Of a stretch of 64,000 nucleotides of DNA, positions 16,287 to 23,980 are shown in pieces. The stretch lies in contig NZ_JANIOC010000004.1 of NCBI RefSeq assembly GCF_024733565.1, positions 187,640-251,639 of the forward strand, in the 5' to 3' direction. The translations under genes were made by a program, and so were the position numbers. Every line of letters starts with the position of its first letter. The stretch's first letter is position 1. This DNA is from Rossellomorea sp. SC111. GTDB taxonomy: Bacteria; Bacillota; Bacilli; Bacillales; Bacillaceae_B. The notes below the pieces were generated by a model. That model saw nothing but the letters and a program-made list of their open reading frames with translations. It made no database searches and was not told where the DNA came from.

Positions 16287-16415
16287 ATGCCCGACAAAAA
16301 GAAACCATCCAAAGAAACCGAAAAACCCGATAAAACCGAGCGACACAATGATAACGCCAGAGCCGCTGCCTCACTGGAACCCGAAGCCCCAAGGATTAGT
16401 ACAGACAATCTTTAA
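16287..16415 (+). CDS. Very small hydrophilic protein (42 residues)
   Basis: An ATG directly behind a near-perfect AGGAGGTGATAGG Shine-Dalgarno sequence opens a 42-codon frame rich in Lys, Glu, Pro and Asp (starts MPDKKKPSKETEKPDK, ends PRISTDNL). The strength of the ribosome site and the REP-like unit placed right after its TAA support a real gene. It is likely disordered. No family recognised. Confidence 0.5.
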   Translation: MPDKKKPSKETEKPDKTERHNDNARAAASLEPEAPRISTDNL

Positions 16416-16486
16416 GGGAAGCAAAGGGACGGTTCTCGTGCTTCCTTTTTCAATAAAAAAGAAGCAGCAGAACCGTCCCTATGCTC
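16416..16486. repeat. REP-like repeat, type 1, complete unit between convergent genes
   Basis: Starts directly after the TAA of the 42-codon gene and ends at the stop codon of the convergent DUF4181 gene. The left core is AGGGACGGTTCTC and the right core is GAACCGTCCCT, so one base pair changed on both sides while complementarity was kept. Confidence 0.92.
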
Positions 16487-16906
16487 TTAGAATGAATGGT
16501 TTAAAAAACTAATTCCCACTGATAATAACAAGATTAATAGACCAAAACCGAAACTTGTTTCCATTACGGTATATTTATATTCACGTTTATCCTCAACATA
16601 TTTCCATTCCATATAGGCTTTCAAGAATGAACCGCTGATGAGAAGGAGCAGCATGTATGAGTAAGGATTTTGGTACCAGTGCTTAAAATCAAAAAATACA
16701 TCGATAATAACACAAGAGAACAAGGCGACCATCATGATTCTCCTGTGCATGGTATCCGCTTTTTCATGTGGTTCATTGATGATATGATGGGAAAATATTT
16801 TCCTTTTGCTCACTCCGAGCCAACTGCTTATCCCGCGGTGGAATGTGTACATCAATAATAGGTATATCAGTATGATGAGAATTATTTTCAGGAAGAAGAG
16901 TCCCAT
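16487..16906 (-). CDS. DUF4181 membrane protein
   Basis: 139 residues from ATG 16906, which follows GGGGGAGGAAG. About four membrane helices are visible; after the first comes the family motif KRKIFSHHIINEPHEKAD and the invariant WYQNP-like loop. DUF4181 proteins are small Bacillaceae membrane proteins of unknown role. A second family member lies at 18506-18910, so the two flank a PadR/HAAS pair. REP-like sequences lie on both sides. Confidence 0.8.
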   Translation of the reverse strand: MGLFFLKIILIILIYLLLMYTFHRGISSWLGVSKRKIFSHHIINEPHEKADTMHRRIMMVALFSCVIIDVFFDFKHWYQNPYSYMLLLLISGSFLKAYMEWKYVEDKREYKYTVMETSFGFGLLILLLSVGISFLNHSF

Positions 16907-16982
16907 CTTCCTCCCCCTTTCTGAAAAAGATTTTTTAAAACCATACACTAGACGTTACGTTGGTATGTCCGCTGCAGAAAAA

Positions 16983-17008
16983 GAAGCAACAGAACCGTCC
17001 CCATGCTC
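16983..17008. repeat. REP-like repeat, type 1, right half only
   Basis: GAAGCAACAGAACCG and CCCCATGCTC, abutting the TGA of the HAAS gene (17007). The left half is missing on the other side. Confidence 0.85.
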
Positions 17009-17993
17009 ATTTATAGGCTTTTTTAAATCCATCGTAACTGTTGATCACCGCTGCGACTAGTAACCCAACAGATATGGTCAGGTAGAGCCACTGGAAGTTG
17101 AAGGAGCCGTTGAACAGTTCCTGTATTCGATCTGTGAATCCGGCATTCAGCAACTCCATATTTCTGAACATGAACATAAAGGCTAGAACAGGAATGAACT
17201 GATAGACTGCATTCACGATCGCAAGCTTCCTGGTCCAGACCCCCACTGTCCATTTTCTAAAAAGCAGGTGAAGTTCCAAGCCGATCAGGAACACGATCAA
17301 CGGCCAATACCCGATGAGCACTTCCTGATTAAAGAGCGGAGTGAATTCTCTTCCGCTGTCAGTCTTTTCATACAATCCGACGATACTTGACGCTTTAAAG
17401 TAACCGGTTGACCAAATGATCGTCCAGGCCAAGCCCCCGAAAATCTCAAACTTGGAAATTCGTTTTTCTTTCGGGATATACGGGATGTCTTTCAAGTCAT
17501 CAGGCGTCCACTCTTTCCCTTTCATAGTGATGGGAAGCTGACTGTGGGTTGAAACGGTCCGCTCGATGACGGCAAAGGTGAGGGTCACCCAAAAGAAGAC
17601 CTGCATGGCTGTTCCGATTGCCTCGCCCAGCCCATTTCCTGCGATAGACAAGAAGACCTCGATGGGACTTGATTCCCCTGAATAGCCCAGGACAGATGAA
17701 ACGGCGAACACAATGAACGTAATCGCTACAGAAATCGGGAGAATGATCTTCAAGAGCGTCACATACAGGTCATAATATCTTGGCCCGATCAGGTGCATCG
17801 GCCTGTCTTGATAATTCGAGGCAAGCACAGCCGGATTCCCGAGTGAAGTCAGGACCTCTCTGACATCATCCTCTGTATAATCCTCCGGCAACATATCTTC
17901 AATCGTGGATTTCAACTCCAAGGCAATATCGTCCCGGTTCTTCTCCGGCAGCCTTCTCATCACTTCTTGAATATAGAGTTCAACAAGCTTCAT
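17007..17993 (-). CDS. HAAS domain membrane protein, PadR partner
   Basis: A 328-residue protein. Residues 1-75 form a HAAS (helical, alpha-helical signalling) domain with VELYIQEVMRRLPEKNRDDI and the EVLTSLGNPAVLA motif, followed by about six membrane helices. HAAS proteins are nearly always encoded next to PadR regulators and are thought to transmit a membrane or envelope signal to them. The ATG overlaps the PadR stop codon by 4 bases (ATGA), confirming coupling. The long transmembrane region without an ABC motif points to a sensor or small transporter. Confidence 0.85.
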   Translation of the reverse strand: MKLVELYIQEVMRRLPEKNRDDIALELKSTIEDMLPEDYTEDDVREVLTSLGNPAVLASNYQDRPMHLIGPRYYDLYVTLLKIILPISVAITFIVFAVSSVLGYSGESSPIEVFLSIAGNGLGEAIGTAMQVFFWVTLTFAVIERTVSTHSQLPITMKGKEWTPDDLKDIPYIPKEKRISKFEIFGGLAWTIIWSTGYFKASSIVGLYEKTDSGREFTPLFNQEVLIGYWPLIVFLIGLELHLLFRKWTVGVWTRKLAIVNAVYQFIPVLAFMFMFRNMELLNAGFTDRIQELFNGSFNFQWLYLTISVGLLVAAVINSYDGFKKAYK

Positions 17994-18331
17994 CCTTCCT
18001 CATCCCCTTTTAATAAACTGGCCAATTCCCCGGACATCTTTTCCCATTCGGTCTGTAACTGTCCTAAGATCTCAGTGCCGTATTCGCTCAGCACATAATA
18101 TCTCCTCGGCCTGCTTTCCGTACGGTCCCAGCTGCTTGTGACCAGTTCCTGTTTCTCCAACCGGCGCAGCAGTGGATAAAGTGTACTCTGCTCCATCGAA
18201 ATTCCGCTTTTCTCCAGTAGTTGGACGAGTGAATATCCATACTGCGGTGTCCGCAATTGACTTAATACGGCCAGGGTCAATGTCCCCCTCCGCAGCTCCG
18301 TCGTCAAGGATGTCAGCAGTGACTTATCCAT
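17990..18331 (-). CDS. PadR family transcriptional regulator
   Basis: A 113-residue winged-helix protein: LRRGTLTLAVLSQLRTPQYGYSLVQLLEKSG and EQSTLYPLLRRLEKQELVTS are the PadR recognition region (residues 12-65), followed by the wing SRPRRYYVLSEYG and a C-terminal dimerisation helix. It should repress its own operon with the HAAS protein. The start has AAAGAGGTG upstream. Just before the start, near 18345-18403, the repeats ATACTATGTGTCGTACACTATATG and related ATAC/GTAT dyads could be the operator. Confidence 0.9.
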   Translation of the reverse strand: MDKSLLTSLTTELRRGTLTLAVLSQLRTPQYGYSLVQLLEKSGISMEQSTLYPLLRRLEKQELVTSSWDRTESRPRRYYVLSEYGTEILGQLQTEWEKMSGELASLLKGDEEG

Positions 18332-18434
18332 ATATTCACCTCTTTGATTGATCTATACTATGTGTCGTACACTATATGCTTTATACTATGTATCATACAC
18401 TATGGACGTGCAAAAAAGAAAGATATTTTTTCAA

Positions 18435-18506
18435 GGAAGCAAAGGGACGGTTCTCGTGCTTCCTTTTTGATAAAAAAAGAAGCAACAGAACCGTCCCCGT
18501 GCTTCC
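18435..18506. repeat. REP-like repeat, type 1, complete unit
   Basis: Left half GGAAGCAA, AGGGACGGTTCTC, GTGCTTCC with T5; right half GAAGCAACAGAACCG, CCCCGTGCTTCC. Its right end overlaps the TAG of the DUF4181 gene, so the repeat supplies part of the stop codon. Confidence 0.92.
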
Positions 18507-18910
18507 TAAAAAGAACCCAGCAATCCCATTTGAACAACTGTAACTACGGCTGTCAGCACTAGGAACAGTTCAGTTAACGTTAAGATCGCCTGCTTAGGGA
18601 TTTCACTATATCTATACTCAAAGAATGCTTTCACACCATATTCCAACATGGCGGAAAAAATCATTCCCAGTATCAACAAGTAATCAAAAGCCTCATTTTC
18701 AATCTGAACGAAAATGAGTATAACGAGGGAGATCCCGGTCGTACGCCTCACCCATTTGTCTACTTTACGATGCAACTCATTAATATAATGATTAGAAAAG
18801 AACTCCTTCTTTACTTTCTCAATCTTAAACGTTTTTCGTAGAATGAATGTAACAAATGAAATAAGTGCAAACATAATTATCATAATGAAGACAAATTTCA
18901 ACCAAAACAT
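18506..18910 (-). CDS. DUF4181 membrane protein, second copy
   Basis: A 134-residue protein with about four membrane segments and the family motif FFSNHYINELHRKVDKW near residue 38, parallel to FSHHIINEPHEKAD in the first copy at 16487-16906. Sequence outside this motif is diverged, so the duplication is old. The role is unknown. The start is preceded by a weak GGGGTG element. A REP-like unit overlaps its stop codon. Confidence 0.8.
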   Translation of the reverse strand: MFWLKFVFIMIIMFALISFVTFILRKTFKIEKVKKEFFSNHYINELHRKVDKWVRRTTGISLVILIFVQIENEAFDYLLILGMIFSAMLEYGVKAFFEYRYSEIPKQAILTLTELFLVLTAVVTVVQMGLLGSF

Positions 18911-19119
18911 TCAGCACACCCCTGTTTATCTATTTGACGATTTTCAAATAATGAAGTTTTCAATGACCTTCCTTTCCAAATAGCATATTTATCCATAATA
19001 AGTAAATCTTATCACACATCATAAAGTAATCGTCATTTACTTATTAAAATGGGAGAGCTAGGATTGGATTAAGGTTATATTCACCGGTATAAGTTCGACT
19101 CACATTAGGGGGAGATTCG

Positions 19120-19482
19120 ATGATTCTAGGTTTACACCACGTCCAGATCACCATTCCAAAAGGTTCTGAAAAAGAAGGGAAGGACTTCTATTGCGGCATT
19201 CTCGGATTACCTGAAGTGGATAAACCCGGCTCATTAAAAGGCCGGGGTGGATTTTGGCTGAAGGTTGGAGATAGAGATGTTCACGTCGGCACGGAAAACG
19301 GGGTCGACCGTTCCAAAACGAAAGCCCATTTAGCTTACCAGGTCGATGATATTTCAACTTGGAGAAACATGTTGGAGAAGCATAACATTGAAATCCTTGA
19401 AGGGATACCGATACCCGGATTCGAACGGTTTGAATTCAGGGACCCTTTCGGAAATCGGGTGGAAATGATCCAAGCAGTTTGA
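19120..19482 (+). CDS. VOC family protein (glyoxalase/bleomycin-resistance fold)
   Basis: A 120-residue VOC domain: LGLHHVQITIPKGSEKEGKDFYCGILGLPEV with the first metal-ligand His at residue 5, the RDVHVG strand and the second module HLAYQVDDISTWRNML ending in FEFRDPFGNRVEMIQ with a ligand-type Glu. The retained His and Glu suggest a metal-binding member, possibly a dioxygenase or thiol transferase-like enzyme. The ATG is preceded by TAGGGGGAGATTCG. It stands alone upstream of csbD. Confidence 0.85.
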   Translation: MILGLHHVQITIPKGSEKEGKDFYCGILGLPEVDKPGSLKGRGGFWLKVGDRDVHVGTENGVDRSKTKAHLAYQVDDISTWRNMLEKHNIEILEGIPIPGFERFEFRDPFGNRVEMIQAV

Positions 19483-19581
19483 GAAGCAGGGGGAGAACCA
19501 TTTCCTCCGCTTTTTTTATAAAAAGTTAAATCGTAACCGTACCCAATCACCAAATTCCCACTATTTCCCGACTGCCTTTTG

Positions 19582-19606
19582 GTTTATTTTCACTCCCATT
19601 GGATAT
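19582..19606 (+). promoter_or_regulatory. Candidate sigma-B promoter of csbD
   Basis: GTTTAT at 19582-19587 and GGATAT at 19601-19606 with a 13-base spacer fit the sigma-B consensus GTTTAA-N12-15-GGGTAT with one mismatch in each box. It lies 42 bases before the csbD start. csbD is a known member of the sigma-B general stress regulon in Bacillus subtilis. Confidence 0.6.
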
Positions 19607-19648
19607 TGAATAATAAGATTTAAAACTATAGAAATGAGGTAGTGAAAA

Positions 19649-19831
19649 ATGAGCGAAAATCATGATCAAGTAAAGGGAAAGCGAAACCAGGCAAAGGGCG
19701 ATTTGAAGAAAGGTTTAGGGAAATTGACAAACGACGACTCTACGATTGCAGAAGGCGAACGCGACAAAGATAAAGGGAAGATTCAAGAAAAAGTTGGAGA
19801 TGTGAAGGAATCCGTTAAAAAGAGTTGGTAA
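19649..19831 (+). CDS. csbD: CsbD family stress protein
   Basis: A 60-residue, highly charged protein with the CsbD pattern: DQVKGKRNQAKGDLKKGLGKLTNDD, then AEGERDKDKGKIQEKVGDVK. The protein is soluble, largely helical and of unknown molecular function, made under general stress. The start follows AATGAGGTAGTG. A hairpin (GGAAGCGCGGGA/TCCCGCGCTTCC) right after the stop should terminate it; this hairpin is itself a modified copy of the REP-like repeat. Confidence 0.9.
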   Translation: MSENHDQVKGKRNQAKGDLKKGLGKLTNDDSTIAEGERDKDKGKIQEKVGDVKESVKKSW

Positions 19832-19839
19832 CGCAGTCC

Positions 19840-19910
19840 GGAAGCGCGGGATCTTTTCCCGCGCTTCCTTTCACGTCATATGGAAGCAGCAGAACCGTCC
19901 CCATGCTTCC
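19840..19910. repeat. REP-like repeat, type 1, with changed left half
   Basis: The left half (19840-19867) keeps the GGAAGCGC/GCGCTTCC arms but its centre has become GGATCTTTTCC, so it is a simpler perfect hairpin. The right half (19882-19910) is standard: GGAAGCAGCAGAACCG, CCCCATGCTTCC. The right half runs inside the adenosine deaminase reading frame. Confidence 0.85.
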
Positions 19911-20892
19911 CCCTCAACTCTTCCTTCACCTCTTCAGTTACGAAAGCTGCTTCCACACTGTTCATATAAATTTCTCGATAGTCTTCCTCACTCATGGCAA
20001 ATTCACCCCACACTAACTCACATTCCTTCGTCATCGTGGTATCAGATACCGTTCTGTTGTCAGTATTGATCGTGATCTTGATTCCGTCCCTGTGAAAATC
20101 GTAGAGCGGGTGATCGCGGAACTCTTTAACGGCTTTCGTTTGGACATTACTCGTCGGGCAGATTTCAAGCACGATCCCCTTATCCTTTACAACCTGATAC
20201 GCTTCCGGACATTCTGTAATATAGACGCCGTGTCCGATTCGTTCTGCCCCGAGCCATTCAACCGCCTCGAGTACATTTCTTCCGACTCCCGTTTCACCTG
20301 CGTGGATCGTGACTCTGTATCCATATTCTCTCGCCAATGCGATCGGTTTGATGAATTTCCCGCAGAACCCTTCCTCTTCCGACGCACATAAATCGATAGC
20401 GACGACGCCTCTTCCCAGGAAACCCTTCCCCTTTTCCACAACCTCAAAGGCACTTTCCGGAGACATCGTTCTCATACAGCACAGAATGATATTCCCTTTA
20501 ATATCGTATTGTTCTTCCGCTTCTTTCATTCCCTCAATGACACTTCCAATGATCTCTTCGACCGATAATCCTTTCCGTGTATGAAGCAGCGGGGCGAACC
20601 GTACCTCCATATATTTCACGTTTTCCCCCGCTGCATCTTCATAAAGCTCAAAGGTGATTCTCTTTAGATTTTCTTTCGACTGCATCACGTCATTAGGGAT
20701 CGAGAATTTCTCCAAGTATTCATCCAATGATTCGCAATCCAACGGGGCAATGAGTTCCCCTCTCATCTCTCCTCTATCAAAGGAAGGAATATCGATACCG
20801 TCCTTCTTTGCTAAATCAATAATCGTCTCAGGTCTGACACTCCCATCCAGATGGCAGTGCAGTTCAATCTTTGGCATTGTAGAATAATTCAT
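19876..20892 (-). CDS. add: Adenosine deaminase
   Basis: A 338-residue protein counted from ATG 20892, which follows GAGGAGGTACAAC. It deaminates adenosine to inosine in purine salvage in the cytosol. Zinc and catalytic motifs are KIELHCHLDGSVRP (His pair), VTIHAGETG (His and Glu), ERIGHGVYI (His) and ITINTDNRTVS (Asp). The last 11 residues (GKHGDGSAASI) and the stop codon are encoded by a REP-like repeat, so the native C-terminus was replaced or extended. An adenine-type purine riboswitch with terminator precedes the gene, which fits its substrate. Confidence 0.93.
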   Translation of the reverse strand: MNYSTMPKIELHCHLDGSVRPETIIDLAKKDGIDIPSFDRGEMRGELIAPLDCESLDEYLEKFSIPNDVMQSKENLKRITFELYEDAAGENVKYMEVRFAPLLHTRKGLSVEEIIGSVIEGMKEAEEQYDIKGNIILCCMRTMSPESAFEVVEKGKGFLGRGVVAIDLCASEEEGFCGKFIKPIALAREYGYRVTIHAGETGVGRNVLEAVEWLGAERIGHGVYITECPEAYQVVKDKGIVLEICPTSNVQTKAVKEFRDHPLYDFHRDGIKITINTDNRTVSDTTMTKECELVWGEFAMSEEDYREIYMNSVEAAFVTEEVKEELRGKHGDGSAASI

Positions 20893-20923
20893 GTTGTACC
20901 TCCTCAATTTTCAATAAAAAAAA

Positions 20924-20977
20924 ATCCTGATTACGAAGAAAATACAAGTGAAAGTATCTTCTTCGTAATCAGGATTT
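20924..20977 (-). terminator. Riboswitch-controlled intrinsic terminator of add
   Basis: On the reverse strand ATCCTGATTACGAAGAA pairs with TTCTTCGTAATCAGGAT and is followed by nine T. The left arm includes the 3' side of aptamer helix P1 (TACGAA), so aptamer folding and terminator formation exclude each other. Ligand binding should therefore turn the gene on, as in pbuE of Bacillus subtilis. Confidence 0.88.
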
Positions 20978-21030
20978 TTCGGTTCCTGGTAGAGACCTCC
21001 AAACCATATTATTGGAGTTATACGAATGTG
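20958..21030 (-). promoter_or_regulatory. Purine riboswitch, adenine type
   Basis: Reading the reverse strand: P1 TTCGTA, then TAACTCC-AATAATATGG (P2 and loop), the invariant GTCTCTACC joining region, P3 with CAGGAACCG loop, and TGATTACGAA closing P1. The conserved loop residues needed for L2-L3 contact are present. The nucleotide just before the 3' P1 strand is T (GAT-TACGAA), the discriminator U74 of adenine-sensing aptamers; guanine aptamers have C there. It lies directly upstream of adenosine deaminase. Confidence 0.9.
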
Positions 21031-21082
21031 AAAAACGTATTCGGTTTTTTATAAAGATAATAAAATTCCGGTTGAATGTCAA

Positions 21083-21106
21083 GGGAAGCGCGGGGACGGT
21101 TCCCAC
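21083..21106. repeat. REP-like repeat, type 1, truncated
   Basis: GGGAAGCGCGGGGACGGTTCCC followed by unrelated sequence. It lies upstream of the riboswitch on one strand and before the STAS gene on the other. Confidence 0.75.
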
Positions 21107-21161
21107 CCCACTTTCCTGATGAACCAAGGGTGGAATAGCCCTACTTAACGGGCAAGGATAC

Positions 21162-22154
21162 GTGGCAAATCAGCCACATTACTTCACGGATCTCTTTGAT
21201 ATCCCTGCTATCAGCCCAATTCCCGTGCTTGGCCCCTCCCCCACCCCAGACGTTCCCACTCCACTGCTCACCATCCATTATGTTAAAATATATTTGGAAA
21301 CCACATTGAAAGGAGAGGCGTTACGTACCATGATCGATCAAGGCAGACAAACGTATACGAAAGCAATCTGTGATAAAGTATTGAGCCAAAAGCAAGAGCT
21401 GATTGTTCAAAAGGATAATCTACGGTCAAGCGAGTACCGCAACTTAGAATCGAAGCTTCATAGCTGGCGTGAGGATATCATCGACATTTATGCGAAATCG
21501 TTTGAGAGTGGCCTGGACACGGCCTTCGGACAGTTACAGGAGTGGGGATCGGAAGCTGTCGATACACTCGTTAACTTCAATCTTCCTTTGGAAGTCGCCC
21601 TGGATGAAGTGAGGGATTACCGGAATTTAATCGGGCAAATCATTAAAGAGGAAGCTTCAAAATTCGAAATGTCATTTGATCAATTTTATAACCTGATCTC
21701 TGAATTTGATGCAGTGGTGGACAGGGCCGTGCATTGGCTGACACTGTCGTATTCTAGAAGATTTTATACACGGATCAATGCGGCAGAAGCGACAGCCTTG
21801 GAGTTATCCATCCCGGTGATCAAAATAACGAAGCAAGTGGGAGTTCTCCCTTTAATCGGTGACATTGACACAGAAAGAGCTCAGGAACTGATGGATAAAG
21901 CACTTTCAAAAGGGAACGAATTATCTCTTGAGTACATGGTGATTGACCTATCCGGCGTTCCGATCATCGATACGATGGTGGCAGACCGCATCTTCAAGGT
22001 AGTGGATGCCTTATCCCTGATCGGAATCGAAACCACCCTATCCGGAATTAGACCAGAGATCGCCCAGACGATGACCAACCTCGGAATCGATTCTTCCAAC
22101 ATCGCCGTAACCTCCAGCCTTCATACGGCATTGGAGAAATTTTTAGAAGCATAG
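21162..22154 (+). CDS. RsbR-type STAS domain protein (stressosome co-antagonist)
   Basis: A 330-residue protein. A long N-terminal part (about 1-210), helical from residue 45 and with RsbR-like N-terminal sensor topology, precedes a C-terminal STAS domain (about 215-330) with IPVIKITKQVGVLPLIGDID, VIDLSGVPIIDTMVADRI and GIRPEIAQTMTNLGID. The T in IDTMVAD is the position phosphorylated by RsbT in RsbR proteins. It should sit in the stressosome controlling sigma-B. The GTG start follows GGGCAAGGATAC. A proline-rich stretch near residues 17-35 is unusual. A terminator follows. Confidence 0.82.
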   Translation: MANQPHYFTDLFDIPAISPIPVLGPSPTPDVPTPLLTIHYVKIYLETTLKGEALRTMIDQGRQTYTKAICDKVLSQKQELIVQKDNLRSSEYRNLESKLHSWREDIIDIYAKSFESGLDTAFGQLQEWGSEAVDTLVNFNLPLEVALDEVRDYRNLIGQIIKEEASKFEMSFDQFYNLISEFDAVVDRAVHWLTLSYSRRFYTRINAAEATALELSIPVIKITKQVGVLPLIGDIDTERAQELMDKALSKGNELSLEYMVIDLSGVPIIDTMVADRIFKVVDALSLIGIETTLSGIRPEIAQTMTNLGIDSSNIAVTSSLHTALEKFLEA

Positions 22155-22172
22155 GGCGGTTCTCATGCTCCC
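22153..22172. repeat. REP-like remnant
   Basis: AGGGCGGTTCTCATGCTCCC, a type 1 core lacking its left arm, touching the stop codon of the STAS gene. Confidence 0.65.
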
Positions 22173-22185
22173 ATATCGGCAACTT

Positions 22186-22220
22186 AAACAAGCCACGGGA
22201 TCTGTCCACATGGCTTGTTT
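22186..22220. terminator. Bidirectional terminator
   Basis: AAACAAGCCA at 22186-22195 is the exact complement of TGGCTTGTTT at 22211-22220. The loop keeps CGGGATCTGTCC, resembling a type 2 repeat core. It separates the convergent STAS and ElaA-type genes. Confidence 0.75.
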
Positions 22221-22228
22221 AGCACGTT

Positions 22229-22681
22229 TTAACGTGTAGGGTTCTGCAACACCATATCGATGTGGGGGATCCCATCATCCAGATAGGTTTCCGTTATCGC
22301 CCTGAATCCAAATGACCCATAGAACTCCCGCAAATATTCCTGAGCCTGGATCTTCACCGTTTCTTCCCCCCACTCATCATGGATGAAACTCAATCCTCTT
22401 TTAACCAGCTCGCTTGCAAACCCTTTCCCGCGATAGGTTTCCTTCACGAGAACTCTCCCAATGGACGGTTCATTATAAGAAATACCAGCAGGCAAGAGTC
22501 TCGCATAAGCGACCACCTCACCGCTTTCTTCTTTATAAAGATGATGGGCGTGCAGATCCTTCCCATCGACTTCGAGATACGGACACTCCTGTTCCACTAC
22601 AAAGACCTGGGTCCTTACTTGTAAAATTTCGTATAGTTCATGGGTTGATAGTTCATTAAAGCTTTTCACCTTCCAGCTCAT
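22229..22681 (-). CDS. GNAT acetyltransferase, ElaA family
   Basis: 150 residues from ATG 22681, nine bases after AGGTG; the frame is open a little further to a GTG that overlaps that site. The protein shows the ElaA pattern LYEILQVRTQVFVVEQECPYLEVDGKD at residues 16-42, AYARLLP, the acetyl-CoA loop YRGKGFASELVKRGL and the C-terminal FYGSFGFRAITETYLDDGIPHIDM. The acceptor substrate is unknown. It is monocistronic, with a shared terminator toward the STAS gene. Confidence 0.9.
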   Translation of the reverse strand: MSWKVKSFNELSTHELYEILQVRTQVFVVEQECPYLEVDGKDLHAHHLYKEESGEVVAYARLLPAGISYNEPSIGRVLVKETYRGKGFASELVKRGLSFIHDEWGEETVKIQAQEYLREFYGSFGFRAITETYLDDGIPHIDMVLQNPTR

Positions 22682-22834
22682 GGTATAGGACACCTCTACT
22701 ATCTATATTGTTAGTATTTAAAAGAGCACAGGGACCTTGGCCAGTTTTCCTAAAACGGGCAAGAAAGTCGCCTGTCTCCGTGGCTTATTGACATAGATGA
22801 TAAGATTCAATGAGATTATTATAGCAGTTTTGAA

Positions 22835-22906
22835 GGAAGCACAGGGACGGTTCCCGTGCTTCCTAGTTAGTCAAAAACAAAGCAGCAGAACCGTCCCCAT
22901 GCTTCC
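22835..22906. repeat. REP-like repeat, type 1, complete unit after gerC-type gene
   Basis: Left half GGAAGCACAGGGACGG, TTCCCGTGCTTCC; right half AGCAGCAGAACCG, CCCCATGCTTCC. It ends one base from the stop codon of the GerC-type gene. Just upstream (about 22725-22795) a badly decayed type 2 pair (GGACCTTGGCC ... CTGTCTCCGTGGC) is visible. Confidence 0.9.
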
Positions 22907-23980
22907 CTATTCATTGGTCAGTTTCAAATTCCCTGTGTTTTGAATTTCTACTTTGATGATAAATGATGCATTCAATTCAGGGTAATACTTTGAACGCCAG
23001 TCTTTTAAGTTTTGGCGGGGTATTTCTTTTCGAAACAGTTGACCCAGTCCCCAAATATCGGCTTCGGATTTTTGTAGTTTGGTGACCATCTGTTCAAACC
23101 TGTTCGTCACAATTTTTTCGAAATCCTCTTTTATTGCTTTTTCTGAAGGGTTCCCTTTTGTTTCTAATACCATGATAACAAAGTTCATGTTGGTTACTAA
23201 AGATGGCCGATCATGAATGAAGGTACTCTTATGAGACATTGAGTCGTCAAGAATTAATACACTTCCTACATTGGTTACTTCTACTTTCCCTTGAGTGCTT
23301 TCCCCATTAAATGCATTATATAATAACGTTTCATCGGGACTGATTTCTTCTACCATTCTTCCGTTTTTGATTACCCCCGCCCCTTTGTACTCTACCAGGG
23401 TAGTCTCTCCACGTCGAAGAAGAGGTACGGCAACATCTCTTGTATAGGAATGGATACTCCTGTAGATTTGCCACACCCTTGTTAAAGCAATCTCCGGATC
23501 CCATCCAGCATTTTTCTCAAAAAAACCGAAGAGACTGGTGCCACTGGGAGGAGTATCCTTTTCCATGCTGGCAAAGAAATCCCCTATATTGTCATCACAT
23601 ATGGCAACGAGTGCTTTGGCAGAGATATCTCTTGATCTCATAATTCCAGAAATCAGATCTTCTACCCCTTCTTCCGCTAATCTTCTCTCCAATACAATAA
23701 CCTTTACATGTAATAAATCGACATCTTGTTCTATGTTGGTACTTATCTTCTCCACTGCTTCATTGATTGTTTCACCATACCCGATCACCACCCGGGTCAT
23801 AATCGTGCCATTTTGAGGTTCTGGGATTTGCAAGTAGACTTTATATTTTTCCATCTCTTTCGAAACTCCCAACACAACTGGCATGACCCGATGGTTAATA
23901 TCCCTGTTATCCCAGCATCCGCTTAATAATACAACGGTTAACAAGAGGGAAATCCCCTTCCTTACGTTCTTCTTGCTCAC
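22907..23980 (-). CDS. Spore germination protein, GerC family lipoprotein
   Basis: A 357-residue Ger(x)C lipoprotein. The signal peptide ends in lipobox LSGC (about residues 19-22) followed by the family hallmark WDNRDINHR. Later blocks GIMRSRDISAKALVAICDD and GAGVIKNGRMVEEI are also family features. It is the C subunit of a nutrient germinant receptor in the inner spore membrane. It overlaps the GerB-type gene by 4 bases and is the last gene of the operon, transcribed leftward and presumably under sigma-G in the forespore. Confidence 0.93.
   Translation of the reverse strand: MSKKNVRKGISLLLTVVLLSGCWDNRDINHRVMPVVLGVSKEMEKYKVYLQIPEPQNGTIMTRVVIGYGETINEAVEKISTNIEQDVDLLHVKVIVLERRLAEEGVEDLISGIMRSRDISAKALVAICDDNIGDFFASMEKDTPPSGTSLFGFFEKNAGWDPEIALTRVWQIYRSIHSYTRDVAVPLLRRGETTLVEYKGAGVIKNGRMVEEISPDETLLYNAFNGESTQGKVEVTNVGSVLILDDSMSHKSTFIHDRPSLVTNMNFVIMVLETKGNPSEKAIKEDFEKIVTNRFEQMVTKLQKSEADIWGLGQLFRKEIPRQNLKDWRSKYYPELNASFIIKVEIQNTGNLKLTNE

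Noticed and set aside
14547-22906. Regularly recurring palindromes considered as a CRISPR array
   Set aside because: Spacing is kilobases rather than 60-70 bases, each unit is itself an inverted repeat pair, and no cas genes are present.
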